Source: RGIG4097 sp964367645 (GTDB taxonomy: Bacteria > Bacillota > Clostridia > Christensenellales > CAG-917). Taken from it: 18,784 bases of DNA. Positions 1 through 9,200 of this stretch are shown in pieces. The stretch covers positions 1-18,784 of the forward strand of contig CAYIYN010000024.1 of assembly GCA_964367645.1 (NCBI GenBank), written 5' to 3'. Position numbers and translations under genes: made by a program. Below the pieces are notes generated by a model, which made no database searches, had not been told where the DNA came from, and saw nothing but the letters and a program-made list of their open reading frames with translations. Numbering within the stretch: position 1 is the first letter of the stretch; every line of letters starts with the position of its first letter.

Positions 1-53
1 CTGTCTTTCAGCACTATGCCGCCATGATCACATCCAACCGCTATTTTTTTCAT
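1..53 (-). CDS. rpiB: Ribose-5-phosphate isomerase B (partial, N-terminus only)
   Basis: Only the first 17 codons lie in the window; the gene runs off the left edge. The translation is MKKIAVGCDHGGIVLKD. This matches the start of the RpiB/LacA/LacB sugar-phosphate isomerase family, where the first beta strand is followed by the G-x-D-H-x-G phosphate/substrate-binding segment. RpiB interconverts ribose 5-phosphate and ribulose 5-phosphate in the cytoplasmic pentose phosphate pathway. The ATG at 53 is preceded directly by an in-frame TAA, so no upstream extension is possible. An AGGAG lies at 68-72, about 14 bases upstream, which is longer than usual spacing. A good promoter sits further upstream (90-118), so the gene is probably transcribed independently of the giant gene before it. 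The family assignment rests on a short but characteristic N-terminus. A LacA/LacB-type isomerase cannot be excluded. Confidence 0.75.
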   Translation of the reverse strand, partial: MKKIAVGCDHGGIVLKD

Positions 54-89
54 TTATGGATATTATACTCCTAATTATCTAGTATATTT

Positions 90-118
90 ATTATATCCCA
101 ACGTGCGCGCGAAATCAA
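90..118 (-). promoter_or_regulatory. Sigma-A-type promoter of the rpiB-like gene
   Basis: On the minus strand, TTGATT (118-113) is followed after 17 bases by TATAAT (95-90). The predicted transcript starts near 83, giving a leader of about 30 bases before the ATG at 53. The spacer begins with a TCGCGCGCACG run, a GC-alternating block that recurs in the two other minus-strand promoters of this window. Confidence 0.7.
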
Positions 119-210
119 GAGTAAGTTGAAAAGTTTTGTTGGCTATAATCCGATTTTCAACGAATATGGAAAACACCTTTTCAACACGCGTCCGCGCGAC
201 GTTTTTATGC

Positions 211-236
211 AAAAAGCCGACAAATGTCGGCTTTTT
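211..236. terminator. Intrinsic terminator after the giant surface-protein gene
   Basis: Perfect inverted repeat AAAAAGCCGAC / GTCGGCTTTTT with a four-base loop (AAAT). The flanking A and T runs make it effective in both directions. It lies 53 bases past the giant gene's stop codon and before the rpiB-like promoter, so it ends the giant gene's transcript. The rest of 54-289 holds the rpiB-like promoter and leader plus a GC-rich CGCGTCCGCGCG patch (187-198) that I cannot assign. Confidence 0.88.
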
Positions 237-289
237 GATTGTTTTAATTTTCTATTTCCTAATTGCGCAATTATTGCGAATTGCCGGTA

Positions 290-3200
290 TTAATCGGTCG
301 AGCCGGGTTTTTCCGGATTTTTTGCTCCGACAACGGGAGGTTTTTTCTTTTGCGGCGCAGGAGCAGTGGGTGCTTGAGTTTCCGCCGAGGCTGCCGGTGC
401 AGGAGTTTCTGCGGGTTTAGTTCCGACTACAGGCGGTTTTTTGACAGGCGGCTGCTTTGGTTCCACTGACGCGGCAGCAAGTTTGGATGCAGCATCGGGC
501 GCGGCATTAGGATTCTTTGCTCCGACAACCGGAGGCTTCTTCGGACCAACGTTTTCAGGCCTTGTAGGGCGATTGTTTGTAACAGGCCTCGGCTGATTCA
601 CGGGAGTCGGTGCTGTAGGTGCGGCTGCGGGTACAGGCTCGCTTGCAGGCTTAACTCCGACAACGGAAGGCTTTTTGGTGCCCGCGTTTTCGGGAACAGG
701 TGCTGCAGTGGCAGCAGCGACAGGCGAAGATTCCGCGTTGATAGTTGCATTGGAAGTGGTTTCGGGCGCAGTCGCGGCTGCAGGTGCAGGCGCGGAAGCG
801 GCCACAGGTGCAGGCGCGGAAGCGGCTTCATTCGGCATTGCGGTTACTTGTGCATCTTCTTCAAACGGAAGTGCTTTCATCACTTCGTCTTCTTCATCGG
901 CTTCTGAATTGAGTGCAATACCTTCTCCGTCACCTTCCGTTGCAAGGAGGGCTGTCTTCTTTTTCTTCTTTACGCCGAATGCTATACCGACGGCAATGCC
1001 AGCAATGGCTATCGCCGCCACGCCTCCGATAACACCGATCAGCCAATAAGGCAATCCAAAGAGCATATTTATTTCATCAACTTGTACAAATACGAGAGAT
1101 GAAACATAAGGCGCTTCGTAGGACAATAGTCTTGTGGTGGCGTCATACGTATAACTGCTTATTCTGCTGAGTCCGCCGACCTCATTCACATAATAGACTT
1201 CGACTCCGGTCATGCTCTTGATGTTTGAGGGTACCATTACTTGCATAGAAACCGTTGTGCCTACGGGCAGAAGAACTTGTTCTCCGCTTTGCATAAGTTT
1301 GACTTGTGCAATAGCGAGCAATCTTGTGGAGTGGTAGCTATCGGCTATGCCGGGCATGTAGGAGTCCACTGCGTTCCAATACGCAAGTTCGCTTTCCTTT
1401 TTGCTTGCCATTATCGAGGCATAGTATTCGTCGCGTTCAAGAGTGGCAGTACTTGCGAAATTGGTGCCTTCCGGCAGTGTCAGGACCGCATAAACAATCC
1501 CCATTTCAATAAGCGAAATGGTGTCTTCTCCGCAGTAATAGTTCCCGCTTGCATCTCCGACAGTCTTGAAGTTTGCATCGTCGTAGGTGATTTCATAGTG
1601 ATACACACCCGCCCCATTGATTTTTGTGACGGTGTTCTTCTTTGTGTAGTAAGTTAGTCTGAAACTGGATTTGTTCAGTGTCAATCCGCTTGAGGCATCT
1701 TTGAGGCTGTATGTGTATGAAATTCCGTATGTGATTTCTTTTTTGTTGCCGTCGGCGTCAAATTCAAACTCACCGTTTGCATCCATTTTGTACGTCGGGT
1801 ATTTTTGACGTACCGTATTGCTGTCCACAACAACGATTATTTCTGCGGGCTTTATGTTGTAGGTTATTTCCACAGAGGATTTGTTGTAGTTTTTAGTGTA
1901 CAGTGACGTATCGGTGTCGGCATAGGTAAATTCTACCTTAATAATATAAGTGCCTGCATCCGCAAACGACGTATATGCCAAGCGTTCACCGTCTTTTGTG
2001 ACGCTAATTCTGAACCTGTTTTTGAGCGATGCGAGTTCGGATGCAACCGCGCCCGTAACCCTTATGTCGTCAATGTCCAAGGAATAATCGGTTCCGTCAA
2101 ACGTGTAGGTTTGTGAATCGGCTGAAATTGTTATAGTCGCTTTGTTGATTGTGAGTTTGGCTTGCAGGGTGCACACTTCATCATAACCTTCTACACCGAT
2201 TGTATTTCTTGAAACGGTTACCACAGCATAATAAATGCCTGCATTTTTGATTGCTCCGCTAATCAATGACGTGTGGAGTGCGTTTTCATAGAACTTGATG
2301 TCTATTACATCTCCCGTTTGAGTGCCTTTTATTGAACCGGACACCAGTTGCGTGCGGTCAAGTCCGTTGTAGGATACGACGATGTCGTTTAGCGCCAATC
2401 CGGTCAGAGAAGACATTACGACGTCAAGGTACGCGGCGTTGGAACCGTTTGCGTTTGTATCAAGTTCAAAGGTGTAGTTGGTCGCCAGAGCACCCGTCAA
2501 ATCGATTATCGCAAGATATTTTTGATTTGCGGCAAGTTTTGACGACAGGATTGAAGAAGCGCTCACCGCTTCGCCGATTGTCATTGTTTCATCAATATTG
2601 AATGTGCAAAGTCTGAATGCCACTGTCGGTACAGTCCCTACAGACGATATCCCGTCATTGTTTTTGAAGCCGCTGTAATTTATTGTGGCGACAGGAGTGG
2701 TCCCTCCGTAATACTGAACATATCTTTGTGCGGAAGTACCCGAGGACGTCGAAACTTTCAGAACCGCTTTTGTGATTCTGACGTCGCTTATCAGTTTGCC
2801 GTCGGTTCTTGCTACCACGTTGCCGCTGCCGTCAAATGCGGTGTAGGCAAATTCAAATCTGAAGTTTGTTGTGTTGCCGCCGCTCAGTGCGTAACCATAA
2901 TTGCCCGCTCTTGTGAGTGAGGTGACAGAAGTCGAAATGACAGAGGGAACGTTTTGCACACCGCCCAGCTTGAAGTACACTTCGGCTTCCTCGTCGTCAA
3001 GGAGCGCGATATCGCAGGCCGTAAACACGTTATTTGCATCTTTTGTGAAAAGTCTGCCGTTCAGAGCCGCCGCCTTTTCTGCTTCATTTAAAGAGGCGAT
3101 TTCAGCCCAGCGTGCGCTGAACAACGCTTGATAGTCCTCTTTTTCGAGATATATTGAAGTTCCGTCAGTGCTTAGTTCCGTTGTGCCGATTGTATAATCA

Positions 3201-6200
3201 ACTTTGTCTGCAAACGAAGCGGGCTTGCTGCCGTAACTAAACGAGGTGGAGTTGAGAGTTGCGGTCATAACCAACTTCTCAATGGACGCAACTATCTTGG
3301 CGGGTGTTTCGGAGCATGCGTAGTTTTGGTAAAGATTTGCATACTCGGGATCAATCCCTTCCTTTGGAGCAATAGAGCCTGACCCAAACGTGAAGTTGAC
3401 ATAAGTGGAACCTGCGTTGGAAGTGTTGTAACTTGCATAGACATGAGCGCTGTCAAGCACTATGTAATCAGAATCGGCGGGTAGAATTCCCGTTGATTGA
3501 CCGATTTCATAGTCTGTGCCGTAGACACCGTTGAATACGCTCGTACCGTCATAGGATTTGCTGAACGCCGTCGAGCCTTCCAATTTGCTTATGGCAATGG
3601 TGACGGGTTTTGGCAAAATTGTACCTATCGCTTTGTCAAACGATTTGATGTCTACAGTTTCGATGCCTGTGCCCAGAGCCGCCTCAACGACTGGCTGATA
3701 AGTTGCAGCGTCAATAACTTTATATTCAACGCGGTTGCGCTTGTACGTTCCCAAAACTTCGGGAGTGCCCGAAAGCTGTTCATATTGAGTGTTTGTCAAA
3801 ACGTAGGTCGAGCGCGTTGTCAAAGGATAATAATAGGTGTCTAACGCAGGCGTTATGGCACCGAGTTTATCGCTTGCTATTTTTCCTTCGGTATTCACGT
3901 CGCTTGCGTACACAAGATAATAGTTGATAGAGGTGTTTGACGTTGACACCACTTCAAAATAGCCCACTTCCGCATTCGTAACACCAACGTCTTTTCCGTT
4001 GTAGCTCGCATATCGAGCCGTCACCGATATGACGTCGGTTTCGCCGAGATAATAGCCAACTGTCGAAATCGAAATGTTGCCGGAACTTACGGTGTTTTTG
4101 CCGTCATAAATTTTGCTGCCGACAGAAGCGTTGATAAGAAGCGGAGCCGGCGAAATGGTGGCGTTTGTATAGCAAGGAAGCACGGTTGTGATGACGTAGT
4201 TCCTTGCAATATTACGGTTCACACCTGCGCCGTCCGGCACGTTCTGAAGACCCGTAATGCGAATCGTGACTTTTTGTGTGCCAACGTTTTTGGTGTCGAA
4301 TGATGCGTTGAACGCCACGTCCACATAGTTTGCATCTTCCGATGCCACACCGATTTCCACTTTGTTTGTGAGGGTTACGGGAGCGGCCACGCTTGCATCG
4401 TAAACTTTGTCGCTGACTTTGACGCCGTTGACGTTAGGTTTCAGTTCTTTACGATTGAGCGGTGCAACTTCGTGCAAGTCGAATGGAGCGATATCGCCCA
4501 CTTGCAAATCGATTTGTTTCTCGACGTAAGATTCAGTCGCTAAATCGTAGACGTATGCCGTTAAGCAATAGTTTGATAAAACAGCGTCCGCGTCTTCAAA
4601 AGGCGAGCAGAGCGTCAAATCACTCACTCTCACGTCGTGTGTTATTACGTCATTGCCGTTGAATGCAACGGAAGCGTTTGGTTGATTGTTTAAGACATAT
4701 TGGAAGTTGACCGCGTCCCACGTATAGTCGAAGTATGCTTTTTCATTCGCCCAAACCGTAGAATCAATTGGATCCACAAAATAGAATTTGTTTAGTTCAG
4801 TTCCGTCCAAAGCGACGTTCCTAACGTCCATACCGGCAAGGTCTTCAACGGGAGTTGAGTCCGTATTTTTCGTCAGAGCGGTATTTGAAGCACCGGAATA
4901 TTGCTTGTCTGCATTGAAAACGACGTTTATTGCAACTTCTGCTTTTGAAATTGTGACATCAAGAGCCGAGGCATCACTGTACGCTGCATTCAAATCGGCA
5001 ACCGTGAAGTCTACGCAATAGTTTGAATTGGCAACCCACGAAAGGCTTGTAAACGTCACATTGTAATCGCCGATGTTTGCTGATGGTATGACGGCGACAA
5101 AGGTCAAACCTATGTCGTCTATCGTGTCGCCCGCTCCGAGTACGGAACTGTCAAAGCCGTATTCAATGCTGATATCGGACGTGCCGTTGTATTTGCGCGA
5201 AACCGCATTCAAAGCGGTTATATCGTCAAGAGATATGGTCTTTTTGGTGATTGAACCGGACAGATTGAGAATTGTGACGCGCATACCTACAGTGGGAGAA
5301 ATGACATATTCCACACTGATTCCTGTTTCGCTGTTATCTTCGTCAAAGACGAGTTCGCTCGTAATACCCGCAAAGAATAACGTTACGTTTGTAGCGTAGT
5401 TTGCAATAACGCTGGGGGAAGCGAAGTTGATGGTTGTGGGTTCAAGAATGAACGGCGTACCGTACAGTCTGCATTCGCTCGACATTGAAATATTGTTTTT
5501 TGTCATCGCAGTCGTCCCGTCGTACTCTTTTGTGAAACTGAAGTACGACTTGATGAGCGTGAATGGCGCGACGGTAATTTCAATCGGACTTCCGTCGGGC
5601 AAAGTCGTGACAACATATGAATCTTCGGGCGTAATCGGGGTGCCGGCGAAATAGAGAACGTAGTTTTGAGCCTGTGCGCCGCCGAGTGACAGATTGTTGA
5701 AAGTAATCATTTTGCCGCTGCCCGCTTCGGGTGAATTGTAGTTTGCGTCGAAATCTACATAAACGATATCCGTGCTGCGTACAAGATATGCAGACAGATT
5801 GACAACGGAATGCTTTTCTCCTGTGGCGTATTTGACTTGCGTATTGCTGTCAAACACTTTATTTTTGCCGTAGAAATCACTTTGGCTAAGTTCTATAGAA
5901 GCAGGCGAAATAGTCAGACGGACAGCATCCAAAGCCTCTTCGTTCACTGTTGCATAGAAATTGGGGTCGGAAGACGTAAATGTCGCGCCTACACCAATAC
6001 GATAATGACGAATCAAGCCGTTTTCGGTAAACTCTCCGTTGGCGTTTGAGGCATAGTCAAATCTTCCTGCCGCTCTTAAATACGTGCCGTCTGCCGCATA
6101 AATGCCTCTTATAAAGGTTCCGCTTATGATTGTAGCAAAGTTTTTAGACACAAAGTTGCCGCTGCCGACCGCGTTAAATCCTACGCTGTACACACTGTCG

Positions 6201-9200
6201 AGTTGACCGTACGCTTTGGACGTAATGACTGCCGAGGGCGTAACCGCCACTGCTGCGGGTGTAAAGTTCACAGTGTAAGGCGCGACCGAAACAATATAGT
6301 CTGCACTTAAAACGCCATCAATCCATATTTGAGCGGAAGTTATTTGAGTTGTGTAACCGCCTACGTTAAAGTAGCCGTCGGCGTTTTTGACTGCTGCAGA
6401 ACCGTTTTTACAAAGCGTTGCGGTCCAGTATATCGTGGAGTTCTCCGGCATAGTGCCGCTTGAGAAAGCGATGTTGTAGTCTGTGGAGTTGTATGTGACG
6501 TTGGATACTGTGCCGTTTGAACCGAAATCTTGTCCGTAAACGAAACTCTGTCCCGCTTTTGCGCTGATTGTTACGACAATCTTTTCGGGACTTGTCTTGA
6601 CTTGCTTGACTGTCACTTGAGTTGTAGTGGAACTTGTCGTAAACCTGACGTTTGCAGTATCTTCGACTATGGAGTTGTTTGTATCGGTGACAATTGTGTA
6701 AATGGAATAAACAAAGTTATCGTCAGACGTGGGGCTGCCGATGGGTGAGTCGGAGAGTTTGAATCCCTTTGTGAGATATTCGCCGTATACAGAATCTGCT
6801 TCCGCGCTAAATCCAAAGGAAATTTCATAATTCCCTTCTGTATTGGAACTGAGTACTTGACCGTTAAAAGGTGTCAAAACAACGGTGCGCTGTTCAATCG
6901 TATAATATATGGGCGTACTGACGTCAATGACCACGGAATAGTTCTCGTCCAAATCAAAGTTGTCGGCATAAGAAGTGAATGCGTACGTGCCTACGTTTTC
7001 GCCTGCGTTGCGTCTTATCAAAGAAACATCGCTTGCTGCGCGCATATAGAACCGATTGGTTTCAATGTCCATGTATTCGGCATTTTTGAACACGCCGTTC
7101 GCGCCGACAAGATTTGCAATCAACTCTTCGTTTGTCATGCCGACTGAATATATTGACGAAGGCAAACTGTCTGTTTCAACGTAAAAACAGAAATTGTCGT
7201 CCGCAGCACCGAAAGTCTTTTTCTGATTTGGAGCCAAAAGGACCGTGATAACCTGTTTCGATACGTTGTGGTAAGCGCCGACAAACGTAACTTTATAGTT
7301 GCTTATCGTGAATTCTGAGCCTTCCTCAAGGCTTGACGCGGAACTCAAATCCCATTCAACACCCTCGCCGTCTTTGCCCAAAACAATGCGGTACAAACCG
7401 ACAGGATAAGTATTGTAGCCTGCGGCTATTTCTTCCGCAGTTGCATTTTGCAATATAAGGACGCTGACGTTCCACGGTTTGCTCCAAATATCTCCGCCAA
7501 CCAATCCGCTAACAGTATAGTCAAGCGTTTGCAAACTGCCGTATTCGTTTGTAGAAGAAACCGCAGTCACAATAAGATCGGCTTTGGCAATGGTATAATT
7601 GAGTTCTTGGTTGGAAAAATCTCTTGCAGTGATATAATTCTCATCTTCTATCCACATGGACAACTTATAATTTCCTACGTTTGTCGGGAAAGTGTTCACT
7701 GCTTCCTCTTCGTTGAAAATCGTCGTGCCGTTGCCTGTGAACAGATATTGCATGAACGCGCGCGCCGCCTCGACGTTAACCGAATACGGAACAACCGTCG
7801 CTCCGCCTGCGTATTTGACCGTAGTGTTCGTGACGGCAAAATCGATAACTCTGCGATAGTAGAAGGTGATTAAAATATCGTTGCTTTCGCCGCCGCTTGA
7901 CTTCATGGAGCCGTAATCTTCGGACTTGTCGAAATATAACGAGAAGTCGGTGCCGTTGATTGATGCGACCTTACCCTGCGACGACTGCGAGAACGAAGTG
8001 GGGTCCTCTGTCGTCCAAAGTTCTGAAACTACGCCGTTGCTGGAACTGAGCAGTTTATAAGGGGCATAGCCTTCCGCAAGGTTGTATGAATTTTCATAAA
8101 ACGCGCCGCGCTTAATTGACAGTCTTGAACCGCCTACGGCGACCGAACCGGTAGATGGGGCAAATATGCCGTTGTTTACTTCGCTCTTGACATAATAGGT
8201 GTTGTTGTCAACAAAAACATAGTGAACGCCGAGTTCGCTGTAATTGCCCGCCTGATCAACCGACCAAATATAGAACACACGAAGTCCGGCGCCCAAGCCG
8301 GCAAGCATGTTTACGGAGCTGTTATAACTTCCTGTTGCAAGTTCCGCACCGGTTAAGATATTGACGTTGTCAAAATTGTAAAATGCAGTGGTGTTACTGC
8401 GATTGGCATTTTGATAGTCAATATAGAAGTTGTTGACAGAACTGCCCGCCGCTGAATTTTTCAAAGTGAGATAATCGTTACTTTCGCCGTTGAAGTACAC
8501 AATGTTCTTCATAGCGATATAAACTTTGATGTCCGCGGGGAATTCGTTTATCAAGCTTTCAGAGAATGAAACGGTCGAAGCGCACGTCCAGGCATTGAGC
8601 CACGAGCGCATTTCGCCGGGTGAATAGGTATCAACAGAATAGACACCGTCGCTTAGCGTCATTGCGCTTTCAACAAAATATTCGTTGTTGACGTTGCTGT
8701 CGTAAATTTGAGGAGTTTCGGGAGCGTTGCGGTCCAAACGTATATAGACGCCGTCATAATATTTCTTGCCGGACAGATACTGCCACTTGTAGTGCAATAG
8801 AGTCGTGCCGTCCGTATCGTAAATAGGATCGCCCTTGTCGCAATAATCCACGGGTCTGTCAGGTTCTGGATCGGTGCCGACAATCAATGTGAATGTGGTT
8901 GCATAACTTATATTTTCATAATTATCGGTTCCGGGGTGTTTGTTTGAACCGAAAATTATCTCCCAGACCGCAGACGCGGGATTTATTCCGTTGGGAGCGG
9001 TATATGAATAATTGATTATGATTTGATATGCGCCGTTAAGCACCGTGCAACTGTTGCACGCGCTCATACCCACACCGTCCACGGAAATAATGTGATAAGG
9101 ATCGGCAAAACTGCCCGTTCCGTTGACTGCCACACTGTGCGCATCGCCGTTGTAATCGTTGAACAATAAAGTGTTCCCCGAAAGATTTATCGCCGTTTGA

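Noticed and set aside
126..149. Plus-strand promoter TTGAAA ... TATAAT near the left edge
   Set aside because: The spacer is only 12 bases and no gene follows on the plus strand.
675..1049. Plus-strand Ala/Ser-rich open frame within the giant gene
   Set aside because: It is the reverse reading of the Ala/Pro-rich tail. Low complexity keeps several frames open there.
3280..3300. LPxTG-like sorting signals in the giant protein
   Set aside because: The nearest matches, such as LPEGT near residue 3290, do not fit LPxTG and lie about 130 residues before the membrane helix.
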